Below, in pieces: positions 1-8,982 of a stretch of 64,000 bases of DNA. The notes under the pieces are model-generated. The model saw only the letters and a program-made list of their open reading frames with translations, was not told the origin of the DNA and searched no databases. Location: assembly GCA_042095835.1 (NCBI GenBank), contig JBELML010000016.1, positions 10,469 through 74,468 of the forward strand, written 5' to 3'. The number at the start of each line of letters is the position of its first letter. Within the stretch, counting starts at the first letter, position 1. This DNA is from DATFKA01 sp042095835 (GTDB lineage: Bacteria; Bacteroidota; Bacteroidia; Chitinophagales; Saprospiraceae). The position numbers and the translations under genes were made by a program.

Positions 1-81
1 ACCAAAAGCATAAAGCCAATATTTTCGAATTTTACCAGAGTCCAGCAGGCGTTTACGGATGCGTCGAAAGAATTTTAGCAT
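1..81 (-). CDS. DUF6090-like protein, N-terminal fragment cut by window edge
   Basis: Twenty-seven codons are visible on the minus strand from an ATG whose complement ends at position 81; the reading frame runs off the window. The translation begins MLKFFRRIRKRLL and continues with a DSGKIRKYWLYAFG stretch. This is the characteristic opening of the small Bacteroidota membrane proteins annotated as DUF6090: a basic amphipathic start, then a YxxYAxGE-type motif just before a single transmembrane helix. The helix itself would lie outside the window. The function of the family is unknown. The family call rests on the N-terminal signature only. Confidence 0.6.
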   Translation of the reverse strand, partial: MLKFFRRIRKRLLDSGKIRKYWLYAFG

Positions 82-383
82 GGGTTTTAAAATTTTTATG
101 TATCAATTGCCTAAGATGGAGATTGCTTCCATCACACTCCCCGTTTTCTGATACTCTCTTTCACAAAGTGCTACTTACTCCCTTTTAAAGTTAGAAAAAT
201 TTGCCAAAGTAGCAAGCAAGGTTGATTTGACGTCCTCTCTAAAACCAGTAGCGGCTTAGGGAAAGCCTAAAGCGGCAAACGGATGCTATTCTTCTACAAT
301 AATTCTAAACGGTTTTGTTTTAATTTTAAGGCGTTTGCCCTAACCTAAAAAGGCCTTTCATGTAGTTGTCATTCATTTTGCTA
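82..383. other. Intergenic region between two minus-strand genes
   Basis: This stretch separates the DUF6090-like start from the helicase stop. I see no coding potential. The part at 256-342 resembles a shortened member of the intergenic repeat family B, listed separately. The rest is AT-rich spacer that should contain the promoter of the DUF6090-like gene. Confidence 0.4.
256..342. repeat. Possible short remnant of intergenic repeat family B
   Basis: The right end reads GGCGTTTGCCCTA, preceded by a GTTTTnnTTTTAATTTT stretch. This matches the right end of the family B elements at 14875-15127 and 40246-40488. The left end, TTAGGGAAAGCC, is only a weak match to the expected TAGGGCAAACGC. The interior of the long copies is missing, so this would be an internally deleted relative. 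The assignment is tentative. Confidence 0.35.
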
Positions 384-1634
384 TTACTTCTTTCGCTTTC
401 GGTTTTTCCTTTTGTTTTTCTTCCAATTCTTTTCCTCTTCTATTGCTCGCATTAAGGCATCTATGTCTGAATTTCGATCTTGCTCAATGAGGAGGGTATC
501 TTTATAAGACAATTTATCAATCTCTAAAATAGGAATCGGGTGGCCTAGAAATGCTTCTATAGCTTCTAATAATGGTTTTTCACCTTCACTACAAAAAGAA
601 ATGGCCTCCCCTTTTTTCCGTCCTCGACCAGTACGTCCTACTCGGTGCACATAGTTCTCTGCCTGATCTGGCAAGTCATAATTAACCACAAAATCTACAT
701 CTGGCACATCAATTCCCCGGGCACTTACATCGGTGGCGATGAGTATTTTAGTAGCTCCCTCTTTAAACTGATTGAGCGCATCCAGTCGCTCATCTTGCTC
801 TTTATCTCCGTGAAAGGTCAAGCTTTTTATACCAACGCGCTCCATCGCTTTCATGACTCTTTCTGCTCGAACTTTCGTACGCACGAACACCAAAAACTTA
901 CTTTCTTTATTTTCGGTGACCGCACGCTCCAAAAAGAAACGCTTGTGGTCCATCTCAATGAAAGCTATATTATGGTTGATATTTTTGGCTACAGGATCTT
1001 TAGGCGAGATCTGAATCCGAATGGCATTACGCACCAAGGAGTACGCCAGTTTTTTGATTTTCTTATCTATGGTTGCCGAAAAAAACAAAGTCTGCCGCCG
1101 TCGAGGTAATACCCGAATGAGTTCCTGAATGTCTCTGATAAAACCCAAGTTCAACATGTGATCAGCCTCGTCCAGAATAAGCATATCTACATGATCTAAT
1201 CGAAGATAGCCTTGACTTTTGAGGTCAAAGAGTCGCCCCGGAGTAGCAATTAAGATGTCGACACCAGCTTTTAGTTGGGCAATTTGTGGTTCTTGATCCA
1301 CCCCTCCAATGATACTGAGGGCGGTCACTCTTGTGTGTTGTCCGATTTGCTGAAACACTTCCGTAATCTGTATCGCCAACTCATGCGTAGGCACCATCAC
1401 GATACAAAAGACACCATTTTGTCGCTGCTTTTTTTTTCGTTTTTGTAAAAGATGAACGACGGGTATCCCAAAGGCGGCTGTTTTACCAGTCCCCGTTTGA
1501 GCAATCGCCAATACATCTTCTCCTTTCAAAATAGAGGGAATAGCTTTGTACTGAATATCGGTAGGGCGAACAAAACCCATTTTGCTCAGGCTTTTCTTGA
1601 TGGCTGGATGGATAGGATAATCCTCAAATTTCAT
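384..1634 (-). CDS. DEAD-box ATP-dependent RNA helicase (RhlE/DeaD-like)
   Basis: A 416-residue cytoplasmic RNA helicase that would use ATP to unwind short RNA duplexes, for example in ribosome assembly or mRNA turnover. Visible motifs are the Q motif with TDIQYKAIP near residue 25, motif I AQTGTGKT at 45-52, PTHELA near 82, TPGR near 131, motif II DEAD at 155-158, motif III SAT near 186, ARGIDVPDVDFVVNYDLP, and motif VI HRVGRTGR near 330. The C-terminus is short and very basic (KNKRKNRKRKK), a likely RNA-binding tail. Length and motif order match a complete core helicase. It is monocistronic as far as can be seen. The subfamily is not certain. Confidence 0.95.
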   Translation of the reverse strand: MKFEDYPIHPAIKKSLSKMGFVRPTDIQYKAIPSILKGEDVLAIAQTGTGKTAAFGIPVVHLLQKRKKKQRQNGVFCIVMVPTHELAIQITEVFQQIGQHTRVTALSIIGGVDQEPQIAQLKAGVDILIATPGRLFDLKSQGYLRLDHVDMLILDEADHMLNLGFIRDIQELIRVLPRRRQTLFFSATIDKKIKKLAYSLVRNAIRIQISPKDPVAKNINHNIAFIEMDHKRFFLERAVTENKESKFLVFVRTKVRAERVMKAMERVGIKSLTFHGDKEQDERLDALNQFKEGATKILIATDVSARGIDVPDVDFVVNYDLPDQAENYVHRVGRTGRGRKKGEAISFCSEGEKPLLEAIEAFLGHPIPILEIDKLSYKDTLLIEQDRNSDIDALMRAIEEEKNWKKNKRKNRKRKK

Positions 1635-1990
1635 AGTTCATTATTTTTTAAAGCCCTCCAACTGTTTTTGCTAAGGAGCGATTCCTCATTATACTCCGCA
1701 AAGATAGGGAAAGTTCCTCCAAGTTGGAATCGACTTCTAAGGTACGACCCCTTATCTTCTTCCTTTTCCAGCGAACATCTAAGTCTCTTTCAACGTCATT
1801 GATCAAGCTATAAACTACTTCTATCTAAGATTAATTTAATACCAATTTGTCAAAAAAATAAATGGTACTTGGGCCAACCCAGATCCAAATACACCTCCCA
1901 AAGTATTGATATCTGCAAATAGTACGAAGATTCGGGATTGGGACATGTAGCCCTACTAATTGTGATTGAGGGACCGTCAACTTGACTAAA
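1635..1990. other. Intergenic region, no clear gene
   Basis: This is the region between the helicase start and the YHS-domain ORF. Short minus-strand frames here lack codon structure and overlap the YHS frame. The frame of the YHS protein is closed by TGA at 1967-1969. Upstream plus-strand frames contain stops at short intervals. The segment may hold the decayed 5' part of a longer YHS protein, but I cannot show it. Confidence 0.4.
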
Positions 1991-2146
1991 ATGGGCGGTA
2001 GATACAACCCAGTATGTAATATTCCAGTACAAAAAAGTACAGCCAAACACGTCCTTGACTTTGAAGGCGAAAAAGTCTACTTCTGCTGCGATGGCTGCAA
2101 GGTCAGCTTCGAAAAGGAGCCCGCAAAGTATTTTGCTAAATCCTAA
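1991..2146 (+). CDS. Small YHS-domain (metal-site) protein, 51 aa
   Basis: This short frame is recognisable as a complete YHS domain. It has RYNPVCNIPV with the first cysteine, an FEGEKVYFCCDGC stretch with three more cysteines, and a KVSFEKEPAKYFAKS ending. YHS domains are predicted metal-binding modules found in copper-handling proteins and P-type ATPases. Related Bacteroidota proteins usually carry a signal peptide and a Cys/Lys-rich linker before the domain. Neither is present here: TGA lies eight codons upstream, with ATG at 1991 or TTG at 1982 as possible starts. It may therefore be a domain remnant or a genuinely short soluble form. There is no co-oriented neighbour. Confidence 0.55.
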   Translation: MGGRYNPVCNIPVQKSTAKHVLDFEGEKVYFCCDGCKVSFEKEPAKYFAKS

Positions 2147-2169
2147 TCATCCACCCAAAAAGCTGTGTA

Positions 2170-4485
2170 CTAGTACAGTAAATTAAGCTTCAAGTTCTGC
2201 TCCGTAATAAGGCGGCCCGAATTCGTGAGGGTATTATTCGATTGAGTATTATTCTTGGCACCCCATAGGCGCGCTACCAGACTTACTTTGTTATTCTTAA
2301 AGGTATTTCCTGAAAGGTCTACATTGATAATACCATAGGTATTGATCAAGATGCCATTTTCTTCTTTTGCGCCACAGTTGCTAAAAGTACTATTGGTGAG
2401 CACTAAATTGCCCCCTACCGTAGACTCATCGTAGCCACCTCGGTAGTAATCGATAACATTCTTTTCTATACCCTCAAAAACACACTGATCAATAAAGATA
2501 TTTTCAGCGTTGTATTCTCCCTTGTCTTCCCTTTCCTCAGACAATTCTAAACCATTCTGACAATCTTTGAAGGTAGTGAAGCGCAAGTCAATAAACTCCG
2601 CAAAGGAATACTTATACGCTTTGAGGATAAAGCCAAAATTGCTAACCATACAATCCTCTAGACTTAAATTGTAAAGGCTGGACATCTTTTCTTTCAAACT
2701 AGCAAATGCGTATTGCCCCTTACTCCCTTTGAGATTTATACTTTTTAAATTTAAGGCTCCTCCTGGATGCATTTCAAAGGCTGGCGTTTCAGCAGCACCC
2801 GTATATATAATCGTAGCTTTTTCGGCTGGATCAGCCGACTCAAGGCTTAAGGCTTTGTCAATCCTCAGAGAGGAAGCGACTTCATAATTGCCCGCCTCCA
2901 ACTTGATTCTATCGCCAGGCTTAGCAGCTTGCAGGGCTTCCAACAAAGTCTTGGTAGAGTTGATGGTATGGGTTTCGCCTTCCGCTGCCGAGGCTTCGGC
3001 AGTATACCAGTCTGGTCCGTATTTCGAGGGATCCAAAATATTCGGATCAGCCCCTGGGCTTTTACCAATAGCTCCTACGCTATTATTTTCTGATCGCGCA
3101 GCACCAAATAAATCTTTTGTGATCTGATCGAAATCAAAGCCATTATATAAATCCATCTCTGGAAGATTGGCAGAAGGTGTATATAAAAAATCGTTTAGCT
3201 TGGTCAGCTCAAAAGAAGCTTGCTTCAGCCCATCGACTGATTCAAAGTCGAGCCCTTGATTATTGATCAGGTTGCTCTCGAAACGAATCCCGTCCAACTG
3301 GTCATGCGCCACAATAGGAGCAGCATCTCCCTTTGTATTGTAGATCAAATTGTTGGCTACCTCGGTGCGAATAGGGCGAGCAGAGCGGATTTCAGAAGCT
3401 GGTAATACATCTGCTTCATCTATATTCGATCCAACGCCAAACTGCCAGGGTGAAACACAATCAATCCAGGTATTATGCGCCACTACCACATCGGTCACTT
3501 GGATATATCTATTCAATGGTGATTTTGGAATACCATTCATCACCGCTAGCGGACTTCTGAAAACTTCTCCTTGGAGTTGGTAGAAATAATTGTTGGTTAC
3601 CCAGTGTCCTGTGCCGATAAGGCGAACGCCGCCTACCTGCTTGGAGGCTTCATCACCAATAAAATAGTTGCCATCTACGATACAGTAATTCCCATGTCTG
3701 GTGACCAGGGAGCCTTCACTTTTGTAAAAAACATTATTTCTGAATTCATTGAAGTTGGTTTTACTAGAGATCACCTCTACTTCACCGTCACATTCTTCAA
3801 ATAGGTTGTTGGCTACTAAGGTATAGCTGGGTGCCATTGAGGTAAAGCTATTACCGATCTGAATGGTCTCTGCGCTTGGTCCTCCTTTTGGTGGTCGAGG
3901 GCCAAAATGATTCCGAACGATTTGATGATAATTTTTGATCGAAGCATTGCCCGCCAAACTGACTCGAACCGTAGGCCCCCGATTAGACTTTCCAGCGATG
4001 TAGCACTGACTGAGTTCATTATACCGCCCGTGAAATTGCACCCAAATATCGGTTAAGTTCCGTTGTAATTGGTTGTAGTCGGTGATGACACAATTCTTAA
4101 TTTGACAATGATTCGCTAATTGATCTTTACTAAGCGCAAATTCTATCACGGCATTAGAAGGCGAATAGCCATTCGTAAAATGTAAGCCCTCCACAATCAA
4201 GTATTCTCCACCCAATTTCAAATCAGATTTTCCTTGGATCATCACTTCTCCTGGAGTCTCCGCCCGGAGCATGATGGGTTGCCCTTTTGCACCTTTTCCC
4301 GTAAAGCGGATTTCGATATCTTCCCAGACACCATTAGCCATGACGATTTCGTCGCCCGCTTGGGCATCGGTAATAGCCGCAGCTAGTTCTGTATTATTTT
4401 TCACCATCTGTTGTCCACCATTGGTGGAGGGCTGACAAGCAACCAGTATAACTAACAATCCAAGTAATAATAGTAGATTCTTCAT
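2170..4485 (-). CDS. PL6 family alginate lyase, surface lipoprotein
   Basis: A 771-residue polysaccharide lyase of the chondroitinase-B/alginate lyase family (PL6). The lipoprotein signal MKNLLLLLGLLVILVAC has its lipid cysteine at 17. The long right-handed beta-helix begins at about residue 30. Family catalytic features are visible as GEVEVISSK (Glu235, Glu237, Lys242; calcium-type glutamates and catalytic lysine) and LVTRHGN (Arg263). A second beta-helical half occupies about 510-771, as in two-domain PL6 enzymes. It would cleave alginate by beta-elimination at the cell surface or in the periplasm. It belongs to the alginate locus but is separated from the next upstream gene by two repeat elements. 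The one at 4501 ends only 15 bp before its start codon. Confidence 0.9.
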   Translation of the reverse strand: MKNLLLLLGLLVILVACQPSTNGGQQMVKNNTELAAAITDAQAGDEIVMANGVWEDIEIRFTGKGAKGQPIMLRAETPGEVMIQGKSDLKLGGEYLIVEGLHFTNGYSPSNAVIEFALSKDQLANHCQIKNCVITDYNQLQRNLTDIWVQFHGRYNELSQCYIAGKSNRGPTVRVSLAGNASIKNYHQIVRNHFGPRPPKGGPSAETIQIGNSFTSMAPSYTLVANNLFEECDGEVEVISSKTNFNEFRNNVFYKSEGSLVTRHGNYCIVDGNYFIGDEASKQVGGVRLIGTGHWVTNNYFYQLQGEVFRSPLAVMNGIPKSPLNRYIQVTDVVVAHNTWIDCVSPWQFGVGSNIDEADVLPASEIRSARPIRTEVANNLIYNTKGDAAPIVAHDQLDGIRFESNLINNQGLDFESVDGLKQASFELTKLNDFLYTPSANLPEMDLYNGFDFDQITKDLFGAARSENNSVGAIGKSPGADPNILDPSKYGPDWYTAEASAAEGETHTINSTKTLLEALQAAKPGDRIKLEAGNYEVASSLRIDKALSLESADPAEKATIIYTGAAETPAFEMHPGGALNLKSINLKGSKGQYAFASLKEKMSSLYNLSLEDCMVSNFGFILKAYKYSFAEFIDLRFTTFKDCQNGLELSEEREDKGEYNAENIFIDQCVFEGIEKNVIDYYRGGYDESTVGGNLVLTNSTFSNCGAKEENGILINTYGIINVDLSGNTFKNNKVSLVARLWGAKNNTQSNNTLTNSGRLITEQNLKLNLLY

Positions 4486-4500
4486 TTTTTAAAATTTCAC

Positions 4501-4695
4501 TTAGTAACGGACAAAGAATAAGTATGGCATTTTGGCCGAGAAGATTTTTTTTCAAGACAAGGCAAAAAACGCAGCTAATGCAGGGCATTAGCGAGGCTTT
4601 TTAACCTGCCTGCGCCGAAACTTCGGCAGGCAGGCGCAGTATTGGGATAAAAGATTTCGCCACAAATCAATAAGTTAATTTTTGATCGTTACTTT
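4501..4695. repeat. Intergenic hairpin element, family A copy 1
   Basis: It starts TTAGTAACGGACAAAGAATA and ends with ATCGTTACTT, an imperfect terminal inverted repeat. The interior carries the shared core (GGCAAAAAACGCAG, then CGAGGCTTTTTAAC) flanking the perfect palindrome GCTAATGCAGGGCATTAGC. This is followed by a second strong hairpin, CCTGCCTGCGCCG/CGGCAGGCAGG. It lies directly upstream of the PL6 start codon. It abuts the family C element at 4696. Confidence 0.8.
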
Positions 4696-4856
4696 GTACA
4701 CTGTAAATTAAGTTATTTGATGTTTTGAAGTCAAGATTTTGGCAAAGATCAAGGCGTGGCGCAGCCTGGTAGCCTTAGCTACCAAGGCGAGTACACAACG
4801 AAGATATTGGTCAAAAGATGGCTTCAAAATGCTAAGGAATTTATTTTACAGTGTAC
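4696..4856. repeat. Intergenic hairpin element, family C
   Basis: Ends are GTACACTGTAAATTAAG and, inverted, TTATTTTACAGTGTAC. The inverted repeat continues imperfectly for about 60 nt on each side (for example GTTTTGAAGTCAAGAT against ATGGCTTCAAAAT). The centre contains the palindrome GGTAGCCTTAGCTACC. It is joined directly to the family A element at 4501-4695. I see no second copy in the window apart from an ACAGTAAATTAAG match at the PL6 stop codon (about 2175). Confidence 0.7.
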
Positions 4857-4916
4857 TTAGCCCAAAAGGGTGACTGAATAGGCAGAACTACACCCTCATC
4901 ATGGTGTACATTGCTA

Positions 4917-6038
4917 TTACAATTCTTCTATACTAAAATCTGCATACCACAAGGTTTCATCCCTAAGGTCTTGCGCATTAATCAAGCTCCGATAAATGCC
5001 CCATTTAGGTCTTACAAAAGAGGCGTTCGGACGCCAATTCACAATGGAATTATTGGAATATTCGAATAGAATACGATCTTCATCAACTGCCTTGATGCTA
5101 ATTTCATAGGTTCCAGATACTCCATACTGTATGACCTCTGTCACCTCCAACCATACATCTATCAAGGGCGCCAAATCGGTACGGGCCAAGGTCACTTGGC
5201 TATCTATCTCTGCATAGCGTAGTTCGAGACGATCAGGGTTGCTTTTTCGAGTAGTCAGCGTATACATAGGCATACTCTCCAAAGGACCACCTACTGATTT
5301 CAGCTGATGTAAGTGGGTGAAATTAGGAGAAGATTGAAAGCCGGCTGGTAGTTTAAACTTCCATTTATACACGACCATTTCATTTTCGGTTCCTAATAGA
5401 TTATCTGGTGATTGATTATAGGTCTTGATCTCATTGCGCTGTCTGTCAAAATTGATACAGCGATCATTATCAGCATCGGTATGTATAAAAAAACGGAATA
5501 CATTCCTGTTCAAGGTACTGTCCCAGACCTCGTCAATATGCTCGCCAAAACCCGTATGGCTACAATCTGGTGTTTCAATGGGATTATAGCCTGGAGCTAA
5601 TACAGAAGTGATCAAGTCGTAAGTATTCCCTGGACCATCCGCCTTTAAACTAACCGCATCGTCCATATTTCTTTCTTTAGCAAGAGCTATGGTCACTGTA
5701 TTATTGGATTGATTAGAATCGAAATAAGCATCTTTAAAGGCGAACTTAAAATCTACTGCGACGCTCACTTCTGAGGAATCCGTAGCATAGCTAATCGTTT
5801 TCTCAACCTGACTTTCTTGTGCGTCCCCATAATCATAGCTGATTGCTGTCTCCAATTGTTGTGTCAGATCAATTTTATCAAGCCAAGTAATTGTAGTCAC
5901 GGTAGAAACCACGAAAATATCTGTAATGACAGGGCCCGAAACGGGCTCCTCATCCGAACAGGCATTCAGCCCTAAAGCAAGCGCTATTATCCAGCAGGAT
6001 AAGATTACATAAGTCTTTTTCTTTCTATTCATATTCAC
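4917..6038 (-). CDS. Heparin-lyase-fold polysaccharide lyase-like lipoprotein
   Basis: 373 residues with a lipoprotein signal (ALALGLNAC, lipid cysteine near 27). Residues about 30-130 are a beta-rich N-terminal region with no family I recognise. Residues about 150-373 contain VVYKWKFKLPAGF, FTHLHQLKSVGG, TLTTRKSNPDRLELRYA, DVWLEVTEVIQYG and a PKWGIYRS ending. That pattern is typical of the jelly-roll family of heparin lyase I and related lyases (PF14099-type). It lies inside the alginate locus, in line with PL7 and PL6. The simplest inference is a lyase or binding protein for alginate or a co-occurring uronate polymer. Substrate and catalysis are not proven. Confidence 0.65.
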   Translation of the reverse strand: MNMNRKKKTYVILSCWIIALALGLNACSDEEPVSGPVITDIFVVSTVTTITWLDKIDLTQQLETAISYDYGDAQESQVEKTISYATDSSEVSVAVDFKFAFKDAYFDSNQSNNTVTIALAKERNMDDAVSLKADGPGNTYDLITSVLAPGYNPIETPDCSHTGFGEHIDEVWDSTLNRNVFRFFIHTDADNDRCINFDRQRNEIKTYNQSPDNLLGTENEMVVYKWKFKLPAGFQSSPNFTHLHQLKSVGGPLESMPMYTLTTRKSNPDRLELRYAEIDSQVTLARTDLAPLIDVWLEVTEVIQYGVSGTYEISIKAVDEDRILFEYSNNSIVNWRPNASFVRPKWGIYRSLINAQDLRDETLWYADFSIEEL

Positions 6039-6064
6039 CTGGATTCCTACAGAAGTATGGTCAT

Positions 6065-7006
6065 TTAATGGCTGACACTCAGCTCGTAATATTTCACTTT
6101 AGCGAAGGCTCCTTCGTCTTTGGTCGAGAGATAATTCCCCGCTTTAAAATAATTCTCAAAGACGCCCCACTTGTCGATATGCACCCCTTCGTAGACAAGT
6201 GTTTGTTTATCATTCAATGTTACGGACATGCGTCCTTCTTCTACTTCTACCTCAAGGGTAAACGCCTCGTTGTAAACGTACTCATCAAAATAAACGCCTG
6301 CATCGTCGCCCCAAGCGGATACAGGCAGAATGTCGTCGCCTGTGGCAGACGTATTTTTTAAAATTTTTGTTTTTACCCTGATTCTGTTATTTGCCCAGTA
6401 TATTTTCAGCATTGGTGGAGCGTTGTAATCGTCCTCACCGATGGCTACTCTTTGCGCCTCCGTTAGTCTTCCATGGATTTGCATGATGATGGTCCTGTGG
6501 AACTTACCGTCTGAATCTTTGGATATTTCTTCTACCTTCAATCGGCCTCTTATTTTGCCGCCTTGGGCAAAGGTCCAGTTCTCTCTGTCGCTCCCAGAAG
6601 TCATTTGCTCCCTTAGTTCTGTACGAGAATAGGAGGAATTGGCCGTACTCTGAGCCGGATAGGTGTAAAAAACTAAGCCTCCGTCGATAGAGTCATTGTA
6701 CATAAACGGTTGCAGCAATTCATTATTGGCATAATTCAAAATCGCTGGCGGCTTTACTTCAGATGGTCTACCGATGGGTAAGGTGACCTTCCAATTATTG
6801 AGATCAATCTTAGGCAAGAAGTAGTCGACACCTTCTACTTTTTGTACGGTGGGTTCTTCTACTTCAGGTGCTGGTTGTTGAAGATTCTCCTGCTTGACCA
6901 CAGAGCATCCAACACTCAATAAGATCACCAGGAGAGAAGCTAAAAAAACACTCAGACCTCTAGAAGGGCCTGAGTGATTTTTATTACTGTATAAAGAATA
7001 GCTCAT
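6065..7006 (-). CDS. PL7 family alginate lyase lipoprotein
   Basis: A 313-residue alginate lyase of family PL7 (alginate lyase 2 jelly roll). The N-terminal hydrophobic segment ends in a lipobox (LLSVGC, Cys34). The three classic PL7 motifs are present: SRTELREQ at 127-134, QIHG at 176-179 and YFKAGNYL at 286-293. They supply the Arg, Gln/His and Tyr used for beta-elimination of mannuronate/guluronate. A linker of about 30 residues separates the lipid anchor from the domain, consistent with display on the outer membrane. The gene follows the PKD protein by 2 bp and precedes the heparin-lyase-like gene by 26 bp, so all three are probably co-transcribed. Confidence 0.93.
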   Translation of the reverse strand: MSYSLYSNKNHSGPSRGLSVFLASLLVILLSVGCSVVKQENLQQPAPEVEEPTVQKVEGVDYFLPKIDLNNWKVTLPIGRPSEVKPPAILNYANNELLQPFMYNDSIDGGLVFYTYPAQSTANSSYSRTELREQMTSGSDRENWTFAQGGKIRGRLKVEEISKDSDGKFHRTIIMQIHGRLTEAQRVAIGEDDYNAPPMLKIYWANNRIRVKTKILKNTSATGDDILPVSAWGDDAGVYFDEYVYNEAFTLEVEVEEGRMSVTLNDKQTLVYEGVHIDKWGVFENYFKAGNYLSTKDEGAFAKVKYYELSVSH

Positions 7007-7008
7007 GC

Positions 7009-8964
7009 TTATTCGTTTGCTGTGATTTTCACATTATCCAAGAAAACTTCGTTACTACTATCCACCGCTTTTAAAGCACGGACATAAATAACCACTTTAT
7101 TAGAAGATGCCGTAAACGTAAAGGAACTCGTTGTAAACATGGACTTATCTGAATTAAAGTCATTGGTGATATCGAAGTAAGCATCGATTGCTGGATCTGA
7201 TTTTGAGGCATCGATTCCAGCTTCCGTTGTGATTTCTTCATTTAGAATAAAGACTTCGGTATTGATACCTTCTACTTCAGAGCGAGTATCGATGGAGAAG
7301 GTATATTCTGCACCCTGCTCTACTTGTACTAGCTGATACAAGCGACGACAATTCGCGCTGAATTTCCCACCTCTAGTCTTGGATCCATTTTCGAATGCTC
7401 CATCTGAGGTAGAGTTCGGTTGCTCATTTGTACAATAAGTGTTATCGATGTAGCTATTCAACTCTGTATTATACCAAAGTGCTCTAAACGGACTATCTAC
7501 CGTATTACCACTATTATCTACCACTGTACTATTGGGGGTCATATCCCAGGCATCAGCATTGTCACTAGTATTTTCAGTATACTCATCGAAGGTGCCGTTG
7601 AGTACAGTAACGACAAAACCTTCTGCAACGACCAGTTTTTCGGTAGAAACATCGGTGTTACCTGTTTCACTATAAGCGGTCAGTGTTACAGTATACTCTC
7701 CATCTTGATCATAGGTGTGTGAAGGATTCATCCCTGTGAATTGATATCCATCTCCAAATTCCCACAATAGCATCACCGCTCCTTCAGAAGCATCCATGAA
7801 ATCATAGGTGCGATAATCATCAGGATCGACTTGGAAGCTAAATCCAGCAGTAACGGGTGCCAAGATGTTGATCGTTTTGCTGAAGGTGGTAGACAAACCT
7901 ACATCATTATTAGCCGTAAGGGTAATGACATATTCGCCAGCAGTCTCATAGACATGTACAGGAGATTCTTCAGTAGACATATTTCCATCTCCAAAATCCC
8001 ACTCGTAGTTGGTAGCATTAGTAGAGGTATTAGAAAAGGTGTACTCCAAGAAGTTTTCTTCCCCTTGTGCGATATTAAATCCAGCCGAAGGTGGTACAGA
8101 ACCTTCTGCGCCAACATCGATGGAGAAATTATCCAACCTAGCTTCAACTGGTCCATTGAAGAAATAAATCGCAACAGTGGTATTTTCTCCAGAATTGAAA
8201 GACAACTTCTCTTCTATATAAGCAGAAGGGTCCGTTATATCATTCACAGTAATGGAAGCTAAGGTTCCATCAGCAGTGGCTTCCCGACTTTCGAAAGGTC
8301 CAAATTCGGTGACACCAAGTACGGATACGGTGACGAAAGGATCGGCCGAGTTGTTTAACATCGTATACCAAAACCTTAGGTCGTAGTTGGTATTTGCCTC
8401 CACAGCGATTTCTTGATAACCAATACGAGATTCGTCACTTGGTAATTTGGCTCCTTGAGACCCAAAAGTAACTGGACTCCCTGTTATCTGAATAACACCA
8501 CCCAGGGTACTATTTCTCCATGAATCTCGGCCATCTCCAGAGCCATCAGGCAAGGAGTTGTCCTCGAATCCCGCTTCTAAAATAATGGGTTGGAAAGGTC
8601 CTTCTACGACCTCCACATCAATAGTGGTTGTGCCGGTCACTCCATTGCCATCACTTGCCGTCAAGCTAACTGGGAAAGTACCTTCACCTGGAAAAGTAAA
8701 TAGAGGATCTTGCTCACTTGAGGTATTCCCTCCACCAAAATCCCACTCGTAGGTAGTAGATTCCGCAGAAAGGTTAGTGAATTTAATCGTTTTGAAATCT
8801 TCTAAGGTCGAAGCATAAGAAAAATTAGCTGTTGGAAAATCCGTATCTGCAATAGAGTTAGAATCTGGCAGCTCAACCCCAAATGGGTCATCACAGCTAT
8901 TGACCAAAAAGATTATGGAAAAGCAAAGGAATATCCTTATTGCTTTTGTATTTAAATAGTTCAT
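7009..8964 (-). CDS. PKD-repeat surface glycan-binding lipoprotein (SusE/F position)
   Basis: A 651-residue lipoprotein with signal end FLVNSC (Cys24). It has three PKD domains, each with a W-(D/E)-FG-(D/G)-G core: YEWDFGGGN at about 70, YEWDFGDGN at about 325 and LLWEFGDGY at about 405. Between PKD1 and PKD2 (about 130-280), and again after PKD3 (about 450-651), are beta-sandwich regions that look like carbohydrate-binding modules. Its place directly after SusD matches the surface glycan-binding proteins of alginate loci. The role is to hold alginate chains for the lyases and the SusCD importer. It has no catalytic motif. Confidence 0.8.
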   Translation of the reverse strand: MNYLNTKAIRIFLCFSIIFLVNSCDDPFGVELPDSNSIADTDFPTANFSYASTLEDFKTIKFTNLSAESTTYEWDFGGGNTSSEQDPLFTFPGEGTFPVSLTASDGNGVTGTTTIDVEVVEGPFQPIILEAGFEDNSLPDGSGDGRDSWRNSTLGGVIQITGSPVTFGSQGAKLPSDESRIGYQEIAVEANTNYDLRFWYTMLNNSADPFVTVSVLGVTEFGPFESREATADGTLASITVNDITDPSAYIEEKLSFNSGENTTVAIYFFNGPVEARLDNFSIDVGAEGSVPPSAGFNIAQGEENFLEYTFSNTSTNATNYEWDFGDGNMSTEESPVHVYETAGEYVITLTANNDVGLSTTFSKTINILAPVTAGFSFQVDPDDYRTYDFMDASEGAVMLLWEFGDGYQFTGMNPSHTYDQDGEYTVTLTAYSETGNTDVSTEKLVVAEGFVVTVLNGTFDEYTENTSDNADAWDMTPNSTVVDNSGNTVDSPFRALWYNTELNSYIDNTYCTNEQPNSTSDGAFENGSKTRGGKFSANCRRLYQLVQVEQGAEYTFSIDTRSEVEGINTEVFILNEEITTEAGIDASKSDPAIDAYFDITNDFNSDKSMFTTSSFTFTASSNKVVIYVRALKAVDSSNEVFLDNVKITANE

Positions 8965-8982
8965 CTGTTTAAAATTTTAGTT

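Noticed and set aside
1831..2050. Two minus-strand ORFs of 66-71 codons overlapping the YHS gene
   Set aside because: They have no recognisable protein pattern and lie opposite a frame with a clear YHS domain. They are shadow frames.
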